From Levilactobacillus namurensis (GTDB lineage Bacteria; Bacillota; Bacilli; Lactobacillales; Lactobacillaceae): 64,000 nucleotides of DNA. A model generated the notes under the pieces. It was given only the letters and a program-made list of their open reading frames with translations, was not told the DNA's origin and did no database searches. Below, one piece after another: positions 8,895 to 16,915 of this stretch (the first letter of the stretch is position 1; each line of letters opens with the position of its first letter). The stretch covers positions 868,001 to 932,000 of the forward strand of contig NZ_CP134159.1 in assembly GCF_032197885.1 (NCBI RefSeq), given 5' to 3'. Made by a program: the position numbers and the translations under genes.

Positions 8895-8942
8895 TAATCA
8901 TAAAATGGTGTAGCTTATTAATAATGATTAGTTTATAATCAT
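8895..8942 (+). promoter_or_regulatory. Matrixin-gene promoter with three ATGATTA/TAATCAT sites
   Basis: TATAAT lies at 8934-8939. It is overlapped by a perfect inverted repeat, ATGATTA (8924-8930) and TAATCAT (8936-8942) with a 5-nt spacer. A third TAATCAT lies at 8895-8901. This arrangement suggests an operator for an unidentified regulator. Confidence 0.45.
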
Positions 8943-8987
8943 CATAAGTTAATTGATACGCAGCCAACCACGAAAGCGAGTAAACTT

Positions 8988-9560
8988 ATGGTGACTAAAC
9001 GATCAAGGAAGATGATGAAAAGTCTCAGCCTAGTGGCGACGATGGGGCTATGCCTCTGGGGCGTGCCCATCCAAGCCACGGCAACCGCCAAGACCCCGCA
9101 TTGGGGTAGTTGGAAGACCACGACCGTGACTTACTGTTATCAGGGGTCTTCCGCGTATTACCAGAGCATCTGGAAATCAGCCGCACAGCAATGGACCCGT
9201 TCGGGAACGGTGCGCTTGAAGGCTGTGAAGACGCCGCAACAGGCCGATGTGGTGGTAAAGGGCGCCAGCGTCCAGGTGGCACGTCAGGGCATGGCGGGCG
9301 TGACCCACTACGCTTATCGACCGAATAAGGTGGTCCACGAGATTACCTCCGCGAAAGCCATGCTAAACCACCAGGTGTTGTCCGCTCACCGGTACACTAA
9401 GAAGCAGCGCACCAACGTGGCGGCCCATGAACTGGGGCACGCGTTGGGCTTAGGCCACTCCAAGAGTCGGCGTAGTGTGATGCACAAGTCGAACCGGCAC
9501 GCGACCATCAGTCGGCAGGATCGCCTAGCACTGAAGCGGGCGTACCGGAATCGTAAATAA
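8988..9560 (+). CDS. Secreted matrixin-type zinc metalloprotease
   Basis: 190 residues. The N-terminus MVTKRSRKMMKSLSLVATMG has positive charges followed by a hydrophobic core and an ATA-type cleavage region, so it is a signal peptide. The catalytic zinc motif HELGHALGLGH spans residues 147-157, with Glu148 as the base, and the Met-turn SVMH has Met165. These are hallmarks of the metzincin clan (family M10). There is no propeptide cysteine switch and no anchoring domain, so it is probably released or loosely wall-bound. The target protein is unknown. Promoter sites are described at 8895-8942. Confidence 0.85.
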   Translation: MVTKRSRKMMKSLSLVATMGLCLWGVPIQATATAKTPHWGSWKTTTVTYCYQGSSAYYQSIWKSAAQQWTRSGTVRLKAVKTPQQADVVVKGASVQVARQGMAGVTHYAYRPNKVVHEITSAKAMLNHQVLSAHRYTKKQRTNVAAHELGHALGLGHSKSRRSVMHKSNRHATISRQDRLALKRAYRNRK

Positions 9561-9649
9561 CCGCTAGAAGTCATCAACCGGTGGGGGATGGCTTTTTCTG
9601 TGTGGAATATCGGTGTCGTGAGGCGTTGAGGTTTAATTGGTACTGAATA

Positions 9650-9685
9650 AAGCCGCTAGCGAATTGAATCGCCAGCGGCTTTTTG
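9650..9685. terminator. Bidirectional terminator between convergent genes
   Basis: AAGCCGCT and AGCGGCTT form the main stem, with an inner GCG/CGC pair. Ts lie on the + side and As on the other, so it can serve both the protease gene and the DUF805 gene. Confidence 0.75.
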
Positions 9686-9692
9686 AGCATTC

Positions 9693-10295
9693 TCAATTAA
9701 TGTAACGGTTATTCAACTGGCGTGACGGTTGGCACAGCAGAATCAGGACAATTAAGCCACCGACCATGGGGACTAGGTTAAGTAGCCAGAAGGCGCCACT
9801 GTAGCCCAGGTCGTGGAAGCGGCGAATCTCTGCCGTGAAGCTGGCAATCCATAGGCCGACGTAAGCCACGAACATGACCAGTAACAGGGCGTAGAAGAAT
9901 AGCGCCGAGAGTCCCGTGGGTTCGTAAGCGTCATCCAGTCCGCCGAAGAGTGCCAAGAGGAAGAAGGCGACTAAAGACGCAGCACCGGCTAGTAGGCCGA
10001 TGCCTAAAGCGGCCCACCAGTAATCGGCGCGTCCCATACGCTTATTGATAGTCAGGGCATCGCGGAAGTAGAGCTTGGTGGAGACGACCAGTCCAGGAAC
10101 GGGACTTTCATTATAGACAGCATCGCCGGGTTGCGGCTGTGATTGGTGATAGGTTGAGCCGGCAGTGTTTGGCTGCGGATTAGTTTGCTGGGTGGTCTGG
10201 GTGGCGACGGCTTGACCGTGGCCGCAGTACGGGCAGAATTCGGCGTCACGGGGAATGGACTTGCCACAGTTAGTACAGAACTTGGTTTCGTGCAT
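9693..10295 (-). CDS. Zinc-ribbon DUF805 membrane protein
   Basis: 200 residues. The N-terminal zinc ribbon has two CxxC pairs (FCTNCGKSIP and FCPYCGHG). A Gln/Thr/Pro-rich linker (about residues 30-62) follows, then a DUF805 domain (about 75-195). That domain holds RMGRADYWWA, four or so hydrophobic helices and the conserved EIRRFHDLGYSGAFWLL block. DUF805 proteins are small integral membrane proteins of unknown function; the ribbon may bind a partner or lipid-facing metal. It is transcribed alone from the promoter at 10396-10424. Confidence 0.88.
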   Translation of the reverse strand: MHETKFCTNCGKSIPRDAEFCPYCGHGQAVATQTTQQTNPQPNTAGSTYHQSQPQPGDAVYNESPVPGLVVSTKLYFRDALTINKRMGRADYWWAALGIGLLAGAASLVAFFLLALFGGLDDAYEPTGLSALFFYALLLVMFVAYVGLWIASFTAEIRRFHDLGYSGAFWLLNLVPMVGGLIVLILLCQPSRQLNNRYIN

Positions 10296-10395
10296 GGAAA
10301 AGACTTCCTTATATTATGTATGTTGTCAGCTTTTCGCGTCATCGGGAGTGGACGGGTCCGGTGGGGAACGGTGTCCGGCACCAAGACTAAGTTTC

Positions 10396-10424
10396 ATCAT
10401 ATTGAGAACAGATGGGAAAGTCAA
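10396..10424 (-). promoter_or_regulatory. Promoter of the DUF805 gene
   Basis: On the reverse strand, TTGACT (10424-10419), 17 bp, then TATGAT (10401-10396). Confidence 0.6.
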
Positions 10425-10642
10425 TTGCAAAACGTCTGGGGGAATGGGAACGGACTTATTAATCAGTTTGACTGGCCTTTAAAGATTTACCCTATTCAAC
10501 GGTTAGTTAAGTAAAACAACTAAAATATTATCCATATTGTAAAAGAAAGATGGGTACGACTGGTAATGATGATGAGACGCACCATTATAGCATTATATTG
10601 ATAGCATAGGGAAACCGGTCTATTCCAAAACGGTTCATCCGA

Positions 10643-10672
10643 TTGACTTTGTCGGGCTATTAAGGTTATAAT
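10643..10672 (+). promoter_or_regulatory. Promoter of the adhesin gene
   Basis: TTGACT (10643-10648) and a perfect TATAAT (10667-10672), with an 18-bp spacer. The leader is about 70 nt. Confidence 0.65.
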
Positions 10673-10746
10673 AAATGGTAACAAATAAGCTTATGTGTGC
10701 ATAAAACTTATCTGATTTTGGTCATTGTTGAATAGGGGGACCAATC

Positions 10747-13700
10747 ATGGGTGTTATGGAGAAGAAGACGCATTTCAAGATGTATAAATCACACAAGGGC
10801 TGGCTGGTTGCGGGAATCACCGCAACGAGTTTAGCAGTGGGTTTAGTTGTGGGACCACAGGCAGAACAAACGGCTCAGGCGAGTGATGCGGCACCCGCAA
10901 CCGAGTCGATCAGTGAAGGTAATGACGTTGAACAGGGCTCTAGTGCTACGCTGCGGTCGACTACCGAAAGTGATGCTAATTCGGTGTCCCAGGAAACGCC
11001 ATCAGGGACTGAATCAGTAACGGGAGATAGTCAGGCCGAAACGACCGACCAGAAGAACCCGGCTGACGCGACTAATCAGGATTCGAAGACGACAACTTCG
11101 GATGATCATGTGGTGAGTGAATCTTCTAGCGACCAGAGTGGCCAAAGTGAAAGTTCTGCGCCAGCCGATGAATCGACTAATGAAGAGAGTACATTGTTAA
11201 CTAAAGAAACTGAAAGCGAGCCGGTTGATTCAGCTGTTGAAGAAAGCACAACAACGAATGACGTTCAACAGGTAAAGAAAATCAATCAGACTAGCGTGAA
11301 GAGCGCTGATATGGTGGATAAACAAGCGGATGCTAAGGCTGACGCGCAAACAATCGATCAGTGGATGCCTAACAAGACTTTACAGCAATGGGTGTTACAA
11401 GCTTTAAATAGTCCAAGAAGCAGCACTAAGCCGGACGACGTTAAGATTACCAGCGTGGATCAAATTACACCTGAAGATATGCAGTACCTAACGAACTTTA
11501 GTACTGAAATTTACGGGACAACTTATATTGATGGTAAGACCTCTTTCTCGCTTAAGGGACTTCAGTACGCCACGAATTTAACTCATTTGGATCTCACCAA
11601 TGATATTGATACAGATCCTAATGCTTTACGTGGGGATATCACGGATTTGTCTCCTTTGAGTGATTTAACTAAATTAACTTGGCTACAAACGGGGCTAAGT
11701 CGGATATCGGACATCACGCCAATTAGTGGACTGAAAAATATTAAATCTTTATTCTTGGGGATTGCGAACATCTCGGACTTTTCATCGTTGAATTCTGCCC
11801 AATATACGGAGAGATTTGCAATTGAGCAACAGTTTGTCGAAAATAAAGTCGTCTATATTCCAACGACGGGGAAGTATGAGATGATTAATCCGGTAAAGCC
11901 TCCCAAGGGCATGACGATGACGGTTCGTGATCAGGCTGGGATTGGAATCCCAATCATTCCCGAAACTTTTCCGAATTCAACTGTTCGAGTGTTTTGGCAG
12001 GGTGGTACGGGAAGCTTGTCTGCTGATCAGAGTAAGCTAGAGTATCAGGCAACACAAAATCAAGTTGAACCAGGACAGACGTACAATCCTTTCGCTAGTA
12101 AATATCAAAATATGCCACAAGAGGATTTCACTTTCTGGTTTAATTCGATTTTTGATTTTACTGGTAATGGCAAGACGATTAGTTCAGCCGTTGCAATGGT
12201 AACGCCTTACCGGGTTTCCATTCCGGCGTCACCCGTCACAATCAACTACGTCAATGAACAAAACGTTTCACTGGCCAATTCTACGCAATTAAGTGGATTA
12301 CAGGGCGAACCTTACGAAGTCAGTGCGCCAGTCATTCCAGGATACGTGGTCACTAACGCTGACACAACGGTGACGGGAAACTTTACGGACATGCCCCAGT
12401 CGATTACGTTTACTTACAAGAGTGCGTTGGTCAACGTCACCCAAGTAACCGAGCAGATTAAGTATCAGGATGCCCAGGGAAATCAGGTTGCTGATTCAGC
12501 GGCACAACAAGTAACCTTTGCAACGATTACGGACCCGAATACCCGAGTTGATCATGTATATAGTAAAGTCGGCTCGGATACCAATATGACGCTGGATAAG
12601 GATGGTCAACCGGATGCTTCGTGGACGTTGTACCTAGACGGTAGTACGATTTCGCTGGCGGCAGTGGCTAACCCGGAGATCAAGGGGATGCACGTCATTA
12701 AAACCACGGACCCGGCTAATGATTTGACGCAGACAGTGGCCCAGATTGTAACGAACCAGTCTAAGAATTTGGCCTTCGTGGTAACTTATGGACACGATTT
12801 CGATACGGTGCTCAACCAGGTCAAGGAAAACATCACTTACGTGGACCAATCTGGCCAGCAGGTCGCCACACCAGTTGACAAGGCCATCACATTTGCGACG
12901 GTGACGGATCAGACCAATCAACAGTCGGTCGTTTACAGTCACGTCGGTGATGCCCAAGCGCCTGCACTAGATGAAAATGGAACTCCAACGGATACGAGTT
13001 GGGTGCTTTATCAGACTGGACAGCCAATTGCTTTTGAGGCAGTCGTTAACCCGACCGTTAAAGGCATGCACGTCATCAAGACCACGGATTCCGCTAATGA
13101 TTTAACGCAGACCACGGCCCAGAACGTGACGCCTACCAGTCAAAACTTAGCTTTCGTGGTCACCTACGGACACGATTTCGATACGGTGCTCAACCAGGTT
13201 AAGGAAAACATCACCTACGTGGATCAATCTGGCCAGCAGGTCGCTACACCAGTTGATAAGACCATCACGTTTGCGACAGTGACAGACCAGAGTAATCAAC
13301 AGTCAGTTATTTACAGTTACGTTGGGGATGCCCAGACGCCTGGGTTAGATGAAAATGGCGTACCGACGGACGCTAACTGGGCGGTTTACCAAGCGGGGCA
13401 ACCCGTCACGTTTGCGGCAGTGACGAACCCAGCGGTCAAGGGGATGCACGTGGTGAAGACCACGGACCCTGCCAATGATTTGACGCAAACCACGGCTCAA
13501 GCGGTCACCAATGCGAGTCAGAATCTCGCAATCGTGGTGACTTACGCCCACGACTTTGAGACCACGCTGAAGCATGTCACGGAAAACATCACTTACGTGG
13601 ATCAAAACGGCCAACAGGTCGCCACACCAGTTGACAAGACCATCACGTTTGCGACGGTGACGGATCAGAGCAATCAGAAGTCGGTCATTTACAGTAATGA

Positions 13701-14385
13701 TGGCGAGGCCCAAGCCCCTAAGTTAGACGAAAATGGGGTGCCAACGGATGCGAGCTGGGTGGTTTACCAGGATGGAACGCAGTTAACCTTCGCGGCGGTT
13801 CCGAACCCTAAGGTTGCAGGTCAGCACGTGGTAAAGACCACGGACCCGGCTAACGACTTAACGCAGACCACGGTCCAGAGCATCACGCCAACCAGTGAGA
13901 ATTTAACGTTCGTGGTCACCTACGCTGCAGATGCAACCACTGGTGGCGGTGGTGACAACGGCAACAATGGTGGCGATAACGGTGGCGGTGACATTGACAC
14001 TGGTGGTAATGGCAATACCGTGAACCCAGAAGTTCCCGAGGTTCCAGATACGGGGAACAACGGCGGTAACGTGGTGGCACCAGGTGACAATGGCGACCAA
14101 GCAGCGGTTAAGCCAACGAAGAAGCCATCCAAGCCAGGGTTAAGTAATGGTGGTAACGCGGCAACCGCGGCAAACGGCGGTTCCGCGGCCACGGCTGATC
14201 TAGTCAGTCAGAGTGCGCCAGCTAAGCAGCAATCGCTGGGTACGGTTACCCATGAGACGACCGCGCCAGCTGCCGACAAGTTACCACAGACGAGTGATCA
14301 GCAAAACAAGGGTGCAGCAGTCATCGGACTGGCACTGTTGGGATCATTGGCTGGTTTGTTGGGGTTGAAGAAGCGGAAAAATTAG
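10747..14385 (+). CDS. LPxTG-type surface adhesin with LRR, MucBP and four Mub-like repeats
   Basis: 1212 residues; AGGGGG lies 7 nt before the ATG. Order: a KxYKSGKxW-like signal (KMYKSHKGW, residues 11-19) with a hydrophobic export segment, then a Ser/Thr/Glu-rich stretch to about 200. Internalin-like leucine-rich repeats follow at about 270-345 (ITDLSPLSDLTKLTWL), then a MucBP domain at about 496-560 (VTINYVNEQNVSLANS). Four tandem 126-residue repeats (about 556-1059) come next, then a Gly/Asn-rich spacer. The sorting signal is LPQTS at 1179-1183, with a hydrophobic helix and KKRKN tail. The protein is exported and attached to peptidoglycan by sortase. MucBP-type domains bind mucin glycans, so host or cell adhesion is likely. 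LPQTS instead of LPxTG is a tolerated lactobacillar variant. Confidence 0.93.
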   Translation: MGVMEKKTHFKMYKSHKGWLVAGITATSLAVGLVVGPQAEQTAQASDAAPATESISEGNDVEQGSSATLRSTTESDANSVSQETPSGTESVTGDSQAETTDQKNPADATNQDSKTTTSDDHVVSESSSDQSGQSESSAPADESTNEESTLLTKETESEPVDSAVEESTTTNDVQQVKKINQTSVKSADMVDKQADAKADAQTIDQWMPNKTLQQWVLQALNSPRSSTKPDDVKITSVDQITPEDMQYLTNFSTEIYGTTYIDGKTSFSLKGLQYATNLTHLDLTNDIDTDPNALRGDITDLSPLSDLTKLTWLQTGLSRISDITPISGLKNIKSLFLGIANISDFSSLNSAQYTERFAIEQQFVENKVVYIPTTGKYEMINPVKPPKGMTMTVRDQAGIGIPIIPETFPNSTVRVFWQGGTGSLSADQSKLEYQATQNQVEPGQTYNPFASKYQNMPQEDFTFWFNSIFDFTGNGKTISSAVAMVTPYRVSIPASPVTINYVNEQNVSLANSTQLSGLQGEPYEVSAPVIPGYVVTNADTTVTGNFTDMPQSITFTYKSALVNVTQVTEQIKYQDAQGNQVADSAAQQVTFATITDPNTRVDHVYSKVGSDTNMTLDKDGQPDASWTLYLDGSTISLAAVANPEIKGMHVIKTTDPANDLTQTVAQIVTNQSKNLAFVVTYGHDFDTVLNQVKENITYVDQSGQQVATPVDKAITFATVTDQTNQQSVVYSHVGDAQAPALDENGTPTDTSWVLYQTGQPIAFEAVVNPTVKGMHVIKTTDSANDLTQTTAQNVTPTSQNLAFVVTYGHDFDTVLNQVKENITYVDQSGQQVATPVDKTITFATVTDQSNQQSVIYSYVGDAQTPGLDENGVPTDANWAVYQAGQPVTFAAVTNPAVKGMHVVKTTDPANDLTQTTAQAVTNASQNLAIVVTYAHDFETTLKHVTENITYVDQNGQQVATPVDKTITFATVTDQSNQKSVIYSNDGEAQAPKLDENGVPTDASWVVYQDGTQLTFAAVPNPKVAGQHVVKTTDPANDLTQTTVQSITPTSENLTFVVTYAADATTGGGGDNGNNGGDNGGGDIDTGGNGNTVNPEVPEVPDTGNNGGNVVAPGDNGDQAAVKPTKKPSKPGLSNGGNAATAANGGSAATADLVSQSAPAKQQSLGTVTHETTAPAADKLPQTSDQQNKGAAVIGLALLGSLAGLLGLKKRKN
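12412..13923 (+). repeat. Four in-frame tandem repeats of 378 bp inside the adhesin gene
   Basis: Unit edges fall at 12412, 12790, 13168 and 13546, and the array ends at 13923. The last three boundaries are exactly 378 bp (126 codons) apart. Units 2 and 3 are nearly identical at DNA level around their starts, unit 4 is close, and unit 1 has diverged. Confidence 0.9.
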
Positions 14386-14415
14386 ATTTAAGAGATAGGT
14401 ATTTATTTAAGGTTG

Positions 14416-14466
14416 GTCTAAGGCTTTAACTGTCACTAGTTGACAGTTGAGGCCTTAGACTTTTTT
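14416..14466 (+). terminator. Terminator after the adhesin gene
   Basis: GTCTAAGGC...AACTGTCA pairs with TGACAGTT...GGCCTTAGAC, and TTTTTT follows. Confidence 0.9.
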
Positions 14467-14889
14467 GGTAACATGAGTTTTATTTTTTGTATTAAGGTGT
14501 GTTAAAAATAGATGTTCGTTTTGCGGAGTTAGTGGTTGACTATTAAGATGATTCTTATTTTGATAATGACTGGCGCTGCTGTTACATACTAATTTATAGT
14601 GTGTGGTATGCTGCTTGTGAGGGAGTACAACTAATCCAATCTGGCATTTAAAATAGGTGAGAATCAGGAATGCTAAAAGAAGTATTGATTAATTGGAAAA
14701 ATATCTGGTTTTGATGAGGAAAAAGGTATAATTGCAATACTTTGTACCCTATGATTGGAACTTATTGACGTGTATTATTTATTTGAGGGCTATAAACTAA
14801 ATATTGACTTTAAGTAAGTTAAGTGATTTTTTGATATAATGAATTTGATTGAATAATATTTAACAAATTAAATTAGGGGAGGGATTGTT
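14467..14889. other. AT-rich left border of the restriction island
   Basis: About 420 bp, visibly more AT-rich than the sequence to its left. It holds no gene that I can support. The only strong signal is the extended -10 box at 14832-14840. No integrase, tRNA end or flanking direct repeat was recognised. Confidence 0.6.
14832..14840 (+). promoter_or_regulatory. Extended -10 promoter of the MutH-like/ParB-like/PLD-SNF2 operon
   Basis: TGATATAAT is a full extended -10 (TGnTATAAT), about 50 bp before the first start. A TTGACT at 14804-14809 is 25 bp upstream, too far to be a normal -35. Confidence 0.55.
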
Positions 14890-15600
14890 TTGCGTTTAAA
14901 TCAGAAATCATTGGAAAGAGACCAACTAAAGGTTGATGAATTGATGAAACCTTATCAGGGAAAGTTGGTTTCTGAACTAAAACGAGGATTTCTTCAAAAT
15001 TACTCGCAAGACACCAAGGCATCGTTTGCGGTTTTAGCAAGAAGAATGTTTGGGATATCTGATAATCATTTGAGTTTGGATAGCAGCGAGAAGCCTTTAA
15101 TTCTAAAAACGATTAGGGTTACTGGCAATGACCAGCCCGCTGAAAATATGTCTTTTTTTGAAGTGCGGTTTGATGAGTGGTTAGAAGCGGATTCTTGGCA
15201 TGAGACGATGCTGTATCAGTATTTTTATGATACGCAGTTCGTGTTTCAAGTTTTTCAGCAGTTTCCATCCGGTTTACGTGTCCCAGATAATCAGATGACC
15301 TTCAAGCGAGCACTGGTATGGCAGATGCCCGATTATGACCTAGAGCATGGTTTAAAGAAATTATGGTTAGATACCTGTCATTTGATTAAAACAAATCAAA
15401 TTCGTATTGTGCCCAAGAAGCAAAAAACAGGTAAGATTATTTATCGGAATAATTTGCCCAAATCCAAGGATAATACCGTATGTCATTTACGTCCTGGAGG
15501 GAAGAATGGTAAGGACGTGATAATGTTACCCAGTGGTCAGGAAATTGCTAGACAAAGATTATGGTTAAACAAGCAGTATGTAAATGATGTCATTCTTTGA
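14890..15600 (+). CDS. MutH/Sau3AI-like protein, probable catalytically dead DNA-recognition subunit
   Basis: 236 residues, TTG start with AGGGGAGGG upstream. The block LILKTIRVTGNDQPAENMSF matches in pattern the region of MutH and Sau3AI around the catalytic D-x6-E-x-K. Here the spacing is exact but the residues are Asp64, Ile71 and Lys73, so the essential Glu is lost. Later blocks (RNNLPK, CHLRPGG at 198-204, WLNKQY at 225-230) resemble the C-terminal, non-catalytic half of Sau3AI, which binds DNA. A full Sau3AI has two such halves; only one is present here. I infer a sequence-recognition component for the nuclease-helicase encoded downstream. The gene leads a compact operon, with its stop 15 nt before the next start. 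Confidence 0.75.
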   Translation: MRLNQKSLERDQLKVDELMKPYQGKLVSELKRGFLQNYSQDTKASFAVLARRMFGISDNHLSLDSSEKPLILKTIRVTGNDQPAENMSFFEVRFDEWLEADSWHETMLYQYFYDTQFVFQVFQQFPSGLRVPDNQMTFKRALVWQMPDYDLEHGLKKLWLDTCHLIKTNQIRIVPKKQKTGKIIYRNNLPKSKDNTVCHLRPGGKNGKDVIMLPSGQEIARQRLWLNKQYVNDVIL

Positions 15601-15614
15601 GGAGTGAAGGATAT

Positions 15615-16913
15615 ATGGATATGGAACAAACAACAGTAAATTTAAGAGAACTGATTAACGAGAATATTGTTAAACCAGGGAATCAACATATTAAGGTACC
15701 TATTGAACGGCCTAATGGTAGTGAATTTGATGGTCATACTTACTTAATTCCATTAGAATACCTGTACTATAATGATCAGAATGGACGAATTGGCTCAGCT
15801 ATTTCAGAGTATGAGAGTGAACATGGTGAGTTAAAGCCTGGGCATAATGAGGAATATAACCAAGCCATTCAGGAAATGATTGCAAACAGTAATAGTCAAA
15901 AGATGAAACGGTTAGTTGATGATATTGGTCGAAAAGGTCAGGCACTTCCAGGGTACGTTTTGAATGATGGACGGGTTGTTGACGGAAATCGACGGTTCAC
16001 TGCTGAGCGAATTCTTGCTGGTGATGAGTCAGTGGTTGGCAAACAGTATTTTGAAGCGGTCATCTTGGATAATTTGACATTGAATAACGAGGATGACTTG
16101 TATCAAATCAAACAGCTTGAGTTGAAGATTCAATTTGGTCAGCTTGAGAAAGAAGATTATGACCCCATCGATAAGGCTATTGATGCTTATAAGACGATTA
16201 AGAAAAAACATGTTATGACGAATAAAGAATACGCTAAGTATGCTGATATGAAGCCCATTGATGTTGAAAAGCTAGTTAATGAAGCTGAGTTAGTTGTAGA
16301 GTTTCTTAGGTTTATCCATGCAAATGAGCAGAATTATGCAATCGCTAAAGAAATGAAACTTGACGGACCGCTGCAAGATATGTTAGTCGAATATAAGCGG
16401 AGCATCAAAGATTCGCCTGATAAAAATGAAATTTTAGGCGCATTATTCACTAAAATCATTCAGCTGCGAACAGATGAAGGGGAGGATGACTTTAAGGCAG
16501 CCTTTCGACCGTTAGTTAAAAATGTCATTGGTAAGCACCAACAAGATGATTATTTAGAGGAAGTTGCTGATAGCTCTGATGCAGTTGAGTATGCCTTGCA
16601 GCAAGATGCTGATGGTAAGGAGACTGAGGTAAAGAATGCTAGTGAGGTCTTTGCACGTATTAAGAGTGATGAGGAAGCGGTGGCTGCTTTAGTTCAGACA
16701 GATGAGGCCAGTACACGAGCATTGGATAAGACGGCGAATGAAAAGCAAAAGGCCGAACCTGTTAAACTTGCTAGGGCCGCGTTGGATAAAGTTGATGCCA
16801 TTAATCCTGATATTGTTGACATTTTGCCACGTGAGGAATGCGAAAAACTAACAAATATTTTACGAACTTTAGAGGAGAGCATTAGTAATATTCAAGCGCA
16901 TGCGGAGGAATAA
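15615..16913 (+). CDS. ParB/sulfiredoxin-like domain protein of the restriction operon
   Basis: 432 residues from the ATG at 15615; GAGGAG lies 10 nt upstream and overlaps the stop of the previous gene. Residues about 40-145 look like a ParB/Srx fold: LIPLEYLYYND, a helix, then a strand LPGYVLNDGRVVDGNRRFTA. Its GNRRFTA (124-130) corresponds to the GERR-type nucleotide-binding motif of ParB. A long, acidic, mostly helical C-terminal part follows. ParB proteins are CTP-dependent DNA clamps, while other members of the fold are nucleases or small-molecule enzymes. Which applies here is unknown. It is coupled to the PLD-SNF2 gene (2 nt gap). Confidence 0.65.
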   Translation: MDMEQTTVNLRELINENIVKPGNQHIKVPIERPNGSEFDGHTYLIPLEYLYYNDQNGRIGSAISEYESEHGELKPGHNEEYNQAIQEMIANSNSQKMKRLVDDIGRKGQALPGYVLNDGRVVDGNRRFTAERILAGDESVVGKQYFEAVILDNLTLNNEDDLYQIKQLELKIQFGQLEKEDYDPIDKAIDAYKTIKKKHVMTNKEYAKYADMKPIDVEKLVNEAELVVEFLRFIHANEQNYAIAKEMKLDGPLQDMLVEYKRSIKDSPDKNEILGALFTKIIQLRTDEGEDDFKAAFRPLVKNVIGKHQQDDYLEEVADSSDAVEYALQQDADGKETEVKNASEVFARIKSDEEAVAALVQTDEASTRALDKTANEKQKAEPVKLARAALDKVDAINPDIVDILPREECEKLTNILRTLEESISNIQAHAEE

Positions 16914-16915
16914 CT

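Larger units (their letters stand above)
10296..10746. other. Intergenic region with two divergent promoters
   Basis: About 450 bp between divergent genes. Apart from the two promoters listed separately I see only AT-rich sequence. Open frames here have no ribosome site or protein-like composition. Confidence 0.6.

Noticed and set aside
10185..10514. Open frames on the + strand upstream of the adhesin gene
   Set aside because: They overlap the DUF805 gene antisense and lack ribosome sites; the region is better explained as two divergent promoters.
12412..13923. Repeats considered as a CRISPR array
   Set aside because: The period is 378 bp and in frame, the units encode protein domains, and no cas gene or spacer structure is present.
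14669..14713. 14-codon reading frame with an AGGA site before the restriction operon
   Set aside because: Too short, in AT-rich sequence where such frames arise by chance, with no amino-acid pattern suggesting a leader peptide.
14804..14809. TTGACT as -35 of the restriction operon
   Set aside because: It is 25 bp from the TATAAT box, too far for a sigma-A promoter. The extended -10 alone is more likely to be used.
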